In this document: in pieces, positions 1 through 7,513 of the stretch | How positions within the stretch are numbered: position 1 is the stretch's first letter | Layout: each line of letters starts with the position of its first letter | Assembly (NCBI RefSeq): GCF_900156175.1 | Contig: NZ_FTMV01000007.1 | Span: 214,094-278,093 of the forward strand | Source: Janthinobacterium sp. TND4EL3 | GTDB taxonomy: Bacteria > Pseudomonadota > Gammaproteobacteria > Burkholderiales > Burkholderiaceae_D | Reading direction: 5' to 3' | Length of the DNA: 64,000 nucleotides | Notes under the pieces: model-generated | What the model saw: only the letters and a program-made list of their open reading frames with translations | What the model was told of the DNA's origin: nothing | Database searches by the model: none | Translations under genes and position numbers: made by a program

Positions 1-2
1 CC

Positions 3-950
3 GCCTTCCTGCGCATGCTGCGCGATATCGTGCGCTTCAACCGGCAAGGCAGCGCGCTGGCCATGTCCAGTTTGCCGGCGCCGGCCATGTCGCTGGGCGA
101 GTTCCTCGACCTGCACGGCTACGGCGCCGAGTTCCGCCACTGGTATCTGTTGCCGATGGCGGCCTGCATCTGGTCATGCCCGGCACGCCAGATGCTGGCC
201 TTTCCGCTGGCCACCTTCATCCGTTTCTGCCACAACCATGGTTTGCTGCAAGTGAACGACCGGCCGCAATGGCGCACGGTGCGGGGCGGCTCGCGCGTGT
301 ACGTGGAAAAACTGCTGGCCGGCATCCCGCAGCAGCGCCTCGCGTGTCCCGTGCTGTCCGTGCGCCGCCAGGGGCACGGGGGGGCGCGCATGGTCGAGCT
401 GCATACGGCGGCCGGCGTCGAGCATGCGGATCACGTGGTGCTCGCTTGTCACAGCGACCAGTCGCTGGCCCTGCTGGCCGATATCCGCGACGACGAGCGC
501 TCCGTGCTCGAAGCCGTGCGCTACCAGCCGAACCGCGCCGTGCTGCACACGGATGCCTCCTGCCTGCCGCAGCGCCGCAAGGCCTGGTCGGCCTGGAATT
601 ACCAGGGCCGGGCGACGGAGGAGGGCGAGGCGCCGCAAGTGTGCGTGCACTACCTGTTGAACCAGTTGCAGCCGCTGCCGTTCACGACGCCCGTCATCGT
701 CTCGCTCAATCCCCTTGACGAGCCGGACCCGGCCAAGGTGATCGACGAGTTTTCCTATGCGCATCCCGTGTTCGATGGCGCGGCCATCGCCGCCCAGGCG
801 CGCCTGGCCGGTTTCCAGGGCGCGCAGCACACGTGGTTCGCGGGCGCCTGGACCGGTTATGGTTTCCATGAGGATGGCTTGAAGTCTGGCCTGGCGGTGG
901 CGCAAGTGCTCAATGGCATGGCGGCGGCGGAGCTTGGCCATGCCGCATGA
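3..950 (+). CDS. FAD-dependent amine oxidase-type oxidoreductase, C-terminal part (5' end outside window)
   Basis: The reading frame is open to the left edge, so the N-terminal dinucleotide-binding domain is missing; about 315 residues are visible. The remainder matches the C-terminal part of the NAD/FAD-binding amine oxidase family that sits next to DUF1365 and Cfa-like genes (COG2907 type). A C-terminal FAD-contact segment is visible (WTGYGFHEDGLKSGLAVAQ). Homologues in such operons act on membrane fatty acyl chains, possibly as desaturases of methylated acyl groups; that role is inferred from context. The gene ends inside the start of the DUF1365 gene (ATGA-type junction), so the two are translationally coupled. 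The family call is good; the substrate is unknown. Confidence 0.8.
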   Translation, partial: AFLRMLRDIVRFNRQGSALAMSSLPAPAMSLGEFLDLHGYGAEFRHWYLLPMAACIWSCPARQMLAFPLATFIRFCHNHGLLQVNDRPQWRTVRGGSRVYVEKLLAGIPQQRLACPVLSVRRQGHGGARMVELHTAAGVEHADHVVLACHSDQSLALLADIRDDERSVLEAVRYQPNRAVLHTDASCLPQRRKAWSAWNYQGRATEEGEAPQVCVHYLLNQLQPLPFTTPVIVSLNPLDEPDPAKVIDEFSYAHPVFDGAAIAAQARLAGFQGAQHTWFAGAWTGYGFHEDGLKSGLAVAQVLNGMAAAELGHAA

Positions 951-1728
951 TCCGCCGCCGGCGCTGCCGCAGCTGTGCCTGGGCCAGGTGCGCCATGCGC
1001 GCCTGCGGCCGCGCGCGCATGCCTTCAGCTACGGCATCTATTATGTGCGCCTGCCCCTGCGCAGCATGGGCGCGCGGGATTTTTCCGCCCGTCTGATTTC
1101 GCGCAACGGCGCCAACCTGCTGTCCTTCCGCGACAGCGACCATGGCGATGGAGAAACGCCGTTGTTGCAATGGATAGACGCCCTGCTGCGCCAGCAGGGC
1201 GTGGCGGATGCGCAGGGCGAAATCTGGCTGCAAACCATGCCGCGCGTGTTCGGCTATGTCTTCAATCCCGTCAGTTTCTGGTTTTGTCACCGGCTTGACG
1301 GCGCGCTGCGCGCCGTGGTCTGTGACGTGCGCAATACCTTCGGCGAGCGCCACCTGTATCTGCTGGAGCAGGGCGGCGCCATCGCCCATGGCAGCGAATT
1401 GCAAGCCAGCAAGATTTTCCACGTCTCGCCGTTCTGCCAGGTGGCGGGACGCTACCGCTTCCGTTTCCTGCGCAACAGCGAGCAGGACGGCGAACGCCAC
1501 CTGGCGCGCGTCGATTATGACGACCTCGACGGCCCGCTGCTGCAGACGAGCCTGTCCGGCACGGCGCGGCCCCTGCGCGACGGCGCCATCGCGTACGCCT
1601 TGCTGCGCTATCCGCTGATGACCTGGGGCGTGATGGCGCGCATCCATTGGCAGGCGCTGCGCCTGTGGCTGCGCCGCGTGCCGTTTTTCAGCAAACCCCA
1701 CCCCCCACAAGAAAAGGTGTCCCGATGA
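940..1728 (+). CDS. DUF1365 family protein
   Basis: This 262-residue protein belongs to the DUF1365 family, whose biochemical role is unsettled and which almost always sits between an FAD amine oxidase gene and a Cfa-family methyltransferase gene. Family-like stretches include the N-terminal VRHARLRPRAHAFSYGIYYV, then RVFGYVFNPVSFWFC near the middle and KIFHVSPFC. The ATG at 940 is chosen because it overlaps the upstream stop codon and has a GGAG about 8 bases before it; an in-frame ATG at 913 would add nine residues. The stop overlaps the next start. A part in modifying membrane lipids is inferred from neighbours only. Confidence 0.85.
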   Translation: MPHDPPPALPQLCLGQVRHARLRPRAHAFSYGIYYVRLPLRSMGARDFSARLISRNGANLLSFRDSDHGDGETPLLQWIDALLRQQGVADAQGEIWLQTMPRVFGYVFNPVSFWFCHRLDGALRAVVCDVRNTFGERHLYLLEQGGAIAHGSELQASKIFHVSPFCQVAGRYRFRFLRNSEQDGERHLARVDYDDLDGPLLQTSLSGTARPLRDGAIAYALLRYPLMTWGVMARIHWQALRLWLRRVPFFSKPHPPQEKVSR

Positions 1729-2957
1729 GCTCCGAATCCCTGCCGACCAGCCTGCAGGCACGCAGCGCGTGCCATGACCACGCGCACCTGGACGTGCCCG
1801 CCTCCGGCCGCATGATATTGCGGCTGCTGGCGCAGCTGAAGTTTGGCGCCTTGCGCCTGCGCACGCCCGATGGCAGCGTCCTGCTGTACGGCGACGGCGG
1901 CAATCCCGTCACGCTGGACCTGCACAACTGGCGCTTGTGCGGGGCCGTCCTGCGCTCGGGAGACATCGGTTTTGCGGAAACGTTCATCGCGGGCGACTGG
2001 CGCACGGACAATTTGCCGGGCTTGATCGAATTGATGATACGCAACCGCGACCAGATCGAGTCCTTGATCTACGGTAACTGGTGGGGCAACCTGGTCTACA
2101 AGCTGCGGCATTTGCTCAACCGCAATTCGCGCGCCGGCAGCAAGAAGAATATCCACGCCCATTACGACATCGGCAACGCCTTCTATCAGCTGTGGCTGGA
2201 CCCCTCGATGACGTACTCGAGCGCCCTGTTCAGCGAGGGCGCCAGCCTGGAGCAGGCGCAAGGTGCCAAATACCGGCGCATCGCCAGCGAGCTGCAGCTG
2301 CAGACCGGCCAGCGCGTGCTGGAAATCGGCTGCGGCTGGGGCGGCTTTGCGGAAACGGCGGCGCGCGACTACGGCGCCCATGTGACGGGGCTGACCTTGT
2401 CGACGGAGCAACTGGCGTACGCGCGCCAGCGCCTGCAGGACGCGGGGCTGGCCAGCCTGGCCGATTTGCAGCTGTGCGATTACCGCGACAGCCATGGCCA
2501 GTACGACGCCATCGCCTCGATCGAAATGTTCGAAGCCGTGGGGCAAAGCTACTGGCCCGGCTATTTTTCCTGCGTGGCACGCAACCTGAAGCGGGGCGGA
2601 CGGGCCTGCATCCAGACCATCGTCATTGCCGATGCGCTGTTCGAGCGCTACAGCAAGAGCACGGATTTCATCCAGCAGTACATCTTTCCGGGCGGCATGT
2701 TGCCATCGCCGGCAGAATTCCGCCGCGCCGCCGAGGCGCAGGGCTTGCGCGTGGTGGAGGCGTTCAGCTTCGGTCTCGACTATGCGGAAACCCTGCGCCA
2801 GTGGCGCGCCAGCTTCCTGGCCCGGCGCGCGGCACTGGAAAAGCAGGGTTTCGATGGCCGTTTCCTGCTGACCTGGGAGTTTTACCTCGCGTATTGCGAG
2901 GCCGCCTTCCAGGCCCACAACACAGATGTGATGCAATTTACCCTCGTCAAGGACTGA
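1725..2957 (+). CDS. Cyclopropane-fatty-acyl-phospholipid synthase family methyltransferase
   Basis: This 410-residue protein is a SAM-dependent methyltransferase of the Cfa/UfaM family. It acts on unsaturated acyl chains of membrane phospholipids, adding a methylene or methyl carbon. The SAM-binding motif I (VLEIGCGWGGFAE) lies at about residues 197-210. The family signature NIHAHYDIGNAFYQLWLD precedes it, and IEMFEAVGQSYWPGYF follows. The ATG at 1725 overlaps the DUF1365 stop and follows an AAAAGG; upstream in-frame starts would lie inside DUF1365. In Rhodobacter, relatives in ECF-sigma-controlled operons make methylated and furan fatty acids. Whether this one makes a cyclopropane or a methylated chain cannot be read from sequence. 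Confidence 0.9.
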   Translation: MSSESLPTSLQARSACHDHAHLDVPASGRMILRLLAQLKFGALRLRTPDGSVLLYGDGGNPVTLDLHNWRLCGAVLRSGDIGFAETFIAGDWRTDNLPGLIELMIRNRDQIESLIYGNWWGNLVYKLRHLLNRNSRAGSKKNIHAHYDIGNAFYQLWLDPSMTYSSALFSEGASLEQAQGAKYRRIASELQLQTGQRVLEIGCGWGGFAETAARDYGAHVTGLTLSTEQLAYARQRLQDAGLASLADLQLCDYRDSHGQYDAIASIEMFEAVGQSYWPGYFSCVARNLKRGGRACIQTIVIADALFERYSKSTDFIQQYIFPGGMLPSPAEFRRAAEAQGLRVVEAFSFGLDYAETLRQWRASFLARRAALEKQGFDGRFLLTWEFYLAYCEAAFQAHNTDVMQFTLVKD

Positions 2958-2959
2958 CC

Positions 2960-3508
2960 ATGGGCCGCTTGCTTGCCATAGTCGTGTTGTCGTTGGCCAT
3001 GTCCGGCGCCATGGCCGCGCCGCCCGCCTTTGTCGCCGCGGACGTGCCTGAAGCCCGGCTCGCGGGCGAGGGCGAATACACGTGGTTCGGCATGCGCATT
3101 TACCAGGCGCAGCTGTGGGTGGGGCCGCAGGGCTACCAGGGCGCGGCGTCCGCCACCGCCCCGTTCGTGCTGGAATTGCGCTACGCGCGCGCGCTCGACG
3201 GCGGCAAGATCGCCGAGGCCAGCCATGAACAGATGCAGAAGGTCGGCGTGGGCACGGTGGCGCAGCGCCAGTCGTGGCTGCAGACCATGCGGCGCATCTT
3301 TCCGGATGTGAAGGAAGGCCAGCGCATCGCGGGCGCCTACCGGGCCGGCACCGCGCCCGGCGTGCGCTTTTATCTCGATGGCAAGGTGCTGGCCGACGTG
3401 AGCGATGGCGACTTTGCGCGCGCCTTCTTCGCCATCTGGCTGTCGCCCGAGTCGACGGCGCCGACGCTGCGCGGTGCGCTGCTGCAGAACGCCGCCCCGC
3501 TGCCATGA
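2960..3508 (+). CDS. Chalcone isomerase-like exported protein
   Basis: This 182-residue protein starts with a clear signal peptide (RLLAIVVLSLAMSGAMAA, cleavage near residue 19), so it is periplasmic. The body resembles the bacterial chalcone isomerase-like family (WFGMRIYQAQLWV near the start, then the FYLDGK and ARAFFAIWLSP segments). Plant members of this fold bind fatty acids, and the bacterial versions recur in Cfa/DUF1365 operons, so a role in handling acyl chains is a reasonable inference. It starts two bases after the methyltransferase stop, and its end overlaps the MFS start. The true substrate is not known. Confidence 0.8.
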   Translation: MGRLLAIVVLSLAMSGAMAAPPAFVAADVPEARLAGEGEYTWFGMRIYQAQLWVGPQGYQGAASATAPFVLELRYARALDGGKIAEASHEQMQKVGVGTVAQRQSWLQTMRRIFPDVKEGQRIAGAYRAGTAPGVRFYLDGKVLADVSDGDFARAFFAIWLSPESTAPTLRGALLQNAAPLP

Positions 3509-4782
3509 ACGCCGCTGCCGGCGCTTTGACCTTGCCCGCCCTGTTCAGCTATGGCCTGTTCGGCTTGCCGCTGGCCATGCTGGCGCTGCCCATCTATATC
3601 TATGTGGCGCCGTTTTATGCGCAGCGCAGCAGTCTTGATCTGGCGCAAATCGGCGCCGTGCTGCTGGCGGCCCGCATCGCCGCCGCCTTCATCGACCCGG
3701 CCCTGGGCGCCTGGATGGCGCACGGCGCGCGCAGCTATGCCATGCTGGTCAGCGCGTCGCTGCCCTTGCTGCTGCTGGGCTTTGGCGCCCTGTTCCATCC
3801 GCCGTCCATGCCGCCCGCGGCCACCTTGGCCTGGTTCCTGGCGGCCTTGCTGCTCGTATATGCGGCGTTCGGCCTGGCCAGCATCGCCCACCAGAGCTGG
3901 GGCGCAGCCCTGAGCCAGGCGCGGGAGCTGCGCGCGCGCGTGACGGCCGTGCGCGAAGCTTGCGGGCTGATCGGCGTGATCGTGGCGGCGGGCCTGACTT
4001 CCGTGTTCGGTTATGACGGTCTGTCGCTGGCCTTTGCCGTCTGCCTGCTGGCGGCAGGCGCCTTGCTGCTGGCGCGCGCGCCGCGTCCGCCCTTGCGCGG
4101 CGGTCCGGTGCAGTCCGCGGGCGGCTGGCGCCTGCCTTGGCGCCAGCGGGCGTTTCGCTGGCTGTTCGCCATTTTGCTCGTCAACGGCGTGGCGGCCGCC
4201 ATTCCCGCCACCCTGTTCCTGTTCTTTGCCGGCGATTACCTGCGCCTCGGGCATTACGCGGGCGCTTTCCTGATCGTCTATTTTTGCGCGGCGGCCGCTT
4301 CCATGCCCGCATGGGTGGTCCTGGCCCGCCGTTTTGGCGAAGCGCGGGCCTGGGCCGGCGCCATGCTGCTGGCGGCCACCGTCTTCGTCTGGGCGTATGG
4401 CCTCGATGCGGGCGCCGCCTGGGGCTTTGCCAGTATCTGCCTGCTGTCGGGCCTGGCCCTGGGCGCCGACCTGGCCTTGCCGCCGGCCCTGCTGGCGGGA
4501 CTGATCGGCGCCGCCGGCCAGGCGGGCAGGCATGAGGCCGCGTATTTCGGCTGGTGGAACTGGGGTGTGCAGATGAGCCTGGCGTTGGCGGCCGGCATCG
4601 CCTTGCCCCTGCTGGCCTGGCTCGGCTATGTGCCGGGCGGCAGCGGCGGCTTGCCGGCCTTGTCCGCCGCCTACGCCTTGCTGCCCTGCGCCCTGAAGCT
4701 GCTGGCGGCGCTGCTGCTGTGGCGCGCACCCTTGCAACATATATATAGCGATCACCGGGAGAAGATGCCATGCACCTCATGA
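3505..4782 (+). CDS. MFS transporter (glycoside-pentoside-hexuronide/MFS_2-like)
   Basis: This 425-residue, strongly hydrophobic protein has about twelve predicted membrane segments. It opens with an LFSYGLFGLPLAMLALPIYIYV segment typical of the MFS_2/GPH-like carriers found in these lipid operons. It is an inner-membrane carrier; the cargo is not recognisable and could be a lipid or lipid precursor rather than a sugar, given its neighbours. The ATG at 3505 overlaps the upstream stop (ATGA). The gene runs 13 bases into the lipoprotein gene that follows, so the operon is continuously translated here. Confidence 0.75.
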   Translation: MNAAAGALTLPALFSYGLFGLPLAMLALPIYIYVAPFYAQRSSLDLAQIGAVLLAARIAAAFIDPALGAWMAHGARSYAMLVSASLPLLLLGFGALFHPPSMPPAATLAWFLAALLLVYAAFGLASIAHQSWGAALSQARELRARVTAVREACGLIGVIVAAGLTSVFGYDGLSLAFAVCLLAAGALLLARAPRPPLRGGPVQSAGGWRLPWRQRAFRWLFAILLVNGVAAAIPATLFLFFAGDYLRLGHYAGAFLIVYFCAAAASMPAWVVLARRFGEARAWAGAMLLAATVFVWAYGLDAGAAWGFASICLLSGLALGADLALPPALLAGLIGAAGQAGRHEAAYFGWWNWGVQMSLALAAGIALPLLAWLGYVPGGSGGLPALSAAYALLPCALKLLAALLLWRAPLQHIYSDHREKMPCTS

Positions 4783-5330
4783 ACAACTGGAAACACCGCC
4801 TGCCGCTGGCGGCCCTGCTGCTGGCGCTGGCCGCCTGCTCCACGCCGCCCCTGCCTGCCACGTATGCGCAGGAATTGCCGAAACTGGATTTGCAGCAGTA
4901 TTTCAACGGCACGCTCGACGCGCACGGCATCTTCCAGGACCGCTCCGGCAAGGTGGTGAAACGCTTCACGGTCGTGCTGCACGCCAGCTGGCACGGTGAC
5001 ACCGGCACGCTTGACGAGGATTTCACGTATTCGGACGGCAGCCGCCAGCGGCGCGTGTGGACCCTGCGCAAGACGGCACCCGGGCGCTTCATCGGCACGG
5101 CACCCGACGTGATCGGGCAAGCCGTCGGCGAAGTGGCCGGCAATGCCTTGCGCTGGCAATACGTGCTGGCCCTGCCTGTCGACGGCACCGTCTACCACGT
5201 GGATTTCGAGGACTGGATGTTCTTAATGGATGACAAGGTCATGCTCAACCGCGCCGCCATGAGCAAGTTCGGCTTTGGCCTGGGCGCCGTGACCTTGTCC
5301 TTCAGCAAACGCCCGCAGGCGGCGCCATGA
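4770..5330 (+). CDS. DUF3833 family lipoprotein
   Basis: This 186-residue protein has a lipoprotein signal: a basic start, a leucine/alanine core and the lipobox LAAC with the acylated Cys near residue 23. The mature part matches DUF3833, an envelope lipoprotein family of unknown function found with Cfa-like and SDR genes. A GGGAGAAG sits just before the ATG at 4770, inside the end of the MFS gene. Its probable place is the periplasmic face of the inner or outer membrane. The stop overlaps the SDR start. Function unknown; association with lipid modification is by context. Confidence 0.8.
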   Translation: MHLMNNWKHRLPLAALLLALAACSTPPLPATYAQELPKLDLQQYFNGTLDAHGIFQDRSGKVVKRFTVVLHASWHGDTGTLDEDFTYSDGSRQRRVWTLRKTAPGRFIGTAPDVIGQAVGEVAGNALRWQYVLALPVDGTVYHVDFEDWMFLMDDKVMLNRAAMSKFGFGLGAVTLSFSKRPQAAP

Positions 5331-6094
5331 ACCGCAAGATTGCCAGCTGGGCCGGCAAGCGCGTGTGGATCATCGGTGCTTCCAGCGGCATCGGCGCCGC
5401 CTGCGCCACCCAGTTGCTGGCGCAGGGCGCCAGCGTGGCCCTGTCGGCCCGCCACCGTGCCAGCCTGGAGCAGCTGTGCGAGGGGCAGCCGCTGGCGCTG
5501 GCCTTGCCGCTTGACATTACCCAGCAAGCGCAAGTGCGGGCCGTGTGCACCGAACTCATGCAGCAGTGGCCGCACATCGACCTGATTCTCGTGGTCGCTG
5601 GCGGCTATCAGTCCATGCGCGCCGATAGTTTCGACCTGGAAGCGGCGCAAGGCTTGCTGGCCCTGAACGTGGGCGGCGTCTTCAATTGCCTGGAGCAGGC
5701 CTTGCCGTGGCTGCTGCGCCAGGGCCGGGGCGGCATCGGCATCGTCGCTTCGGTGGCCGGCTACGGCGGCTTGCCGAAGGCGCTCGCGTATGGCGCCAGC
5801 AAGGCGGCGCTGATCAACCTGACGGAATCGCTGTATCTGGATCTGCATGGGCGCGGGATTGATGTGTATCAAATCAACCCTGGTTTTGTCGCCACGCCTT
5901 TGACGGCTGGCAATGATTTCAAGATGCCGGCCCTGATGACGGCGCAGGACGCGGCCGCAGCCATGCTGGACGGCATCGAGCGCGGGCAGTTTCACATCCA
6001 TTTCCCCAAACGATTTACGAATACCCTGCGGCTGGCGCGGCTCTTGCCGTACCGCGCCTATTTCTGGCTGATCCGCAAGGTCACTGGCTTATGA
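5327..6094 (+). CDS. Short-chain dehydrogenase/reductase
   Basis: This 255-residue protein is a classical SDR. The N-terminal nucleotide-binding motif GASSGIG is at about residues 17-23, and the active-site Tyr and Lys lie in YGASK at about residues 150-154, with the catalytic Ser region SVAGYGG before it. It is a cytoplasmic NAD(P)-dependent oxidoreductase, probably acting on a hydroxyl or keto group of an acyl-type substrate. The usual NNAG structural motif is VVAGG here. It overlaps both neighbours by 4 bp, which places it firmly in the operon. Confidence 0.85.
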   Translation: MNRKIASWAGKRVWIIGASSGIGAACATQLLAQGASVALSARHRASLEQLCEGQPLALALPLDITQQAQVRAVCTELMQQWPHIDLILVVAGGYQSMRADSFDLEAAQGLLALNVGGVFNCLEQALPWLLRQGRGGIGIVASVAGYGGLPKALAYGASKAALINLTESLYLDLHGRGIDVYQINPGFVATPLTAGNDFKMPALMTAQDAAAAMLDGIERGQFHIHFPKRFTNTLRLARLLPYRAYFWLIRKVTGL

Positions 6095-6540
6095 GTAAGG
6101 ACAAGAGCATGCAGCAAGCAGACCAGCTGGCGCGCCTGGTGGCGTTTTACGAACACCTGAGTGTCGAAAACCTGGCCCAGCTCGGCGCCGTGTATGCGCC
6201 GCATGCCCGTTTCAAGGACCCCTTCAACGAGGTCGAAGGCCATGCCGCCATCCTGGCCATCTTCGAACACATGTTCGTACAGGTGGATGCGCCCCGTTTC
6301 ATCGTCCTCGACAGCATGGGGCAGGGTGAGCAGGCGTTCCTTACCTGGGAGTTTCGTTTTCGCATGAAACGATGGCTGACGGGAGAGCAATGCATCCGTG
6401 GCGCCACGCACGTGCGCTTCGATGCACAGGGACGGGTGCTATCGCACCGCGATTACTGGGATGTAGCCGAGGAATTGTATGAAAAGTTGCCCTTGCTGGG
6501 CAGTTTCATGCGCATGCTCAAGCGTGCGGGCCGTCGCTAG
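6091..6540 (+). CDS. Nuclear transport factor 2-like (SnoaL-fold) protein
   Basis: This 149-residue cytoplasmic protein has the NTF2/SnoaL-like arrangement: an N-terminal helical part (LARLVAFYEHLS), the FKDPFNEVEG segment and a terminal sheet with THVRFDAQGRVLSHRDYWD. Such folds act as small isomerases, hydrolases or binding proteins, and this subgroup closes many operons of the DUF1365/Cfa type. It overlaps the SDR stop by 4 bp and is the last gene of the operon, since a rho-independent terminator begins at its stop codon. The substrate is unknown. Confidence 0.75.
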   Translation: MSKDKSMQQADQLARLVAFYEHLSVENLAQLGAVYAPHARFKDPFNEVEGHAAILAIFEHMFVQVDAPRFIVLDSMGQGEQAFLTWEFRFRMKRWLTGEQCIRGATHVRFDAQGRVLSHRDYWDVAEELYEKLPLLGSFMRMLKRAGRR

Positions 6541-6560
6541 CGCAGTTTTCTGCGCTTTTA
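6540..6560 (+). terminator. Rho-independent terminator of the lipid operon
   Basis: The stem GCGCAG/CTGCGC with a TTTT loop is followed by TTTT. It begins at the last base of the NTF2-like gene stop codon, so transcription of the preceding operon should end here. Confidence 0.75.
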
Positions 6561-6615
6561 AGCAAAAATTACTCAAAAGAAAAAGAAAATACTGCGCAAG
6601 GGCGCGTGGAAAAAC

Positions 6616-6657
6616 TTGATTTCGATCAAAGTGTCGTTTATTTGACACAAATATACC
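6616..6657 (+). promoter_or_regulatory. FNR/ANR-type box with a class II-like promoter
   Basis: TTGATttcgATCAA at 6616-6629 is an exact match to the FNR/ANR consensus TTGAT-N4-ATCAA. A TATACC at 6652-6657 could be the -10 element, putting the start site near 6664, about 41.5 bases from the box centre, which is the classic spacing for activation by FNR-family regulators. An overlapping TTGACA lies at 6642-6647. The promoter would read rightwards into DNA with no recognisable gene. Confidence 0.6.
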
Positions 6658-7053
6658 GAAATACTTAGAAGGCAACATTGTAAGAAATTGTTTCAATTGA
6701 TGAGGAATTTGCAAGCAAGAGTCGTCCTCATGCATCGCAGCCGGGTACGTGGTGAGCGTACTCAACGGTATGAAAAACATTTCTATGTGAGCAATTTAAG
6801 TTACCGGAAAGTCAGTAATTGTATTGCTACTCTGGCCATTTTCCGGACGCGCGCAGCGACGTCGGAATTGGCGCCTACGCCCCTGAATAATGCGGCAATG
6901 CACCAAAACCGGGCGCATTTTTCCCCCGTTTTGCACCTCCGGCAGCAAACATTGGCGATGCCGTGTATGCTTCGTCCCGTTTATCCATTATCACCTTACA
7001 AATTACACGCATTGTCGTGTAAGTCGTGCAGGCTAAATGACGGGTAAAGCATG

Positions 7054-7081
7054 TTGACGTTTTGATCATGCGCCTGATACT
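7054..7081 (+). promoter_or_regulatory. Candidate sigma70 promoter for the porin
   Basis: TTGACG at 7054-7059 and GATACT at 7076-7081 are separated by 16 bases. If this is the start for the porin, the transcript has an untranslated leader of over 400 bases that includes the repeats and hairpins seen between 7266 and 7458. No stronger promoter was seen closer to the gene. Confidence 0.4.
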
Positions 7082-7513
7082 GTTGCACTAATACAACGGG
7101 TGTCGACTAGGCATGCGCTATGATGGAATGGTCAATCAGGCCAATGCATTGGTTGGCAAGGGGCACTGGCTCTGTCGCGTAGTACGGTTGGCGATGGCCG
7201 GGATGCCTGAAAAAGCCCCTGGCCTGGTACCGGAAGTAACATGTTGGAACTTGATGGAATGTGAAACGGTCGTTATAGTGCCGCTTCCGGTGCCCTTTGA
7301 GCACCGAACCGGCGCACGAAAATACGGTCGTTATGCAACCTTCAAGCTTATCGGCGCAATAGCGTGCCGATACCGATATGACTGTTCCTCTGACCGGAAC
7401 AGCAATGTGGCAGGTGGAGACCTTGCCCTCACTCATAAAAAGCGCTCTGCTAGAGCGCAGCTCGAGATGCATAGGCTGTATTACTTTTTGCTTCAAAATT
7501 AAAGGAAATCGCA

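Larger units (their letters stand above)
6561..7513. other. Long non-coding region upstream of the porin
   Basis: No convincing gene is present: the open frames here lack ribosome sites and family-like content. The first ~170 bases are AT-rich and hold an FNR-type box. Further on there is a sigma70-like promoter (7054-7081). There are two copies of ACGGTCGTTAT (7266-7276 and 7324-7334), a hairpin TATCGGC/GCCGATA (7349-7372) and a compact hairpin GCGCTCT/AGAGCGC (7442-7458) shortly before the porin ribosome site. It probably serves as a regulatory leader and may encode a small RNA. Confidence 0.6.

Noticed and set aside
174..941. Long minus-strand frames opposite the GC-rich genes throughout the window
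   Set aside because: They are shadows caused by third-position GC bias; the + strand genes have family support.
6688..7047. Open frame of 119 codons in the pre-porin region
   Set aside because: No ribosome site, no family-like content, and a composition like untranslated DNA.
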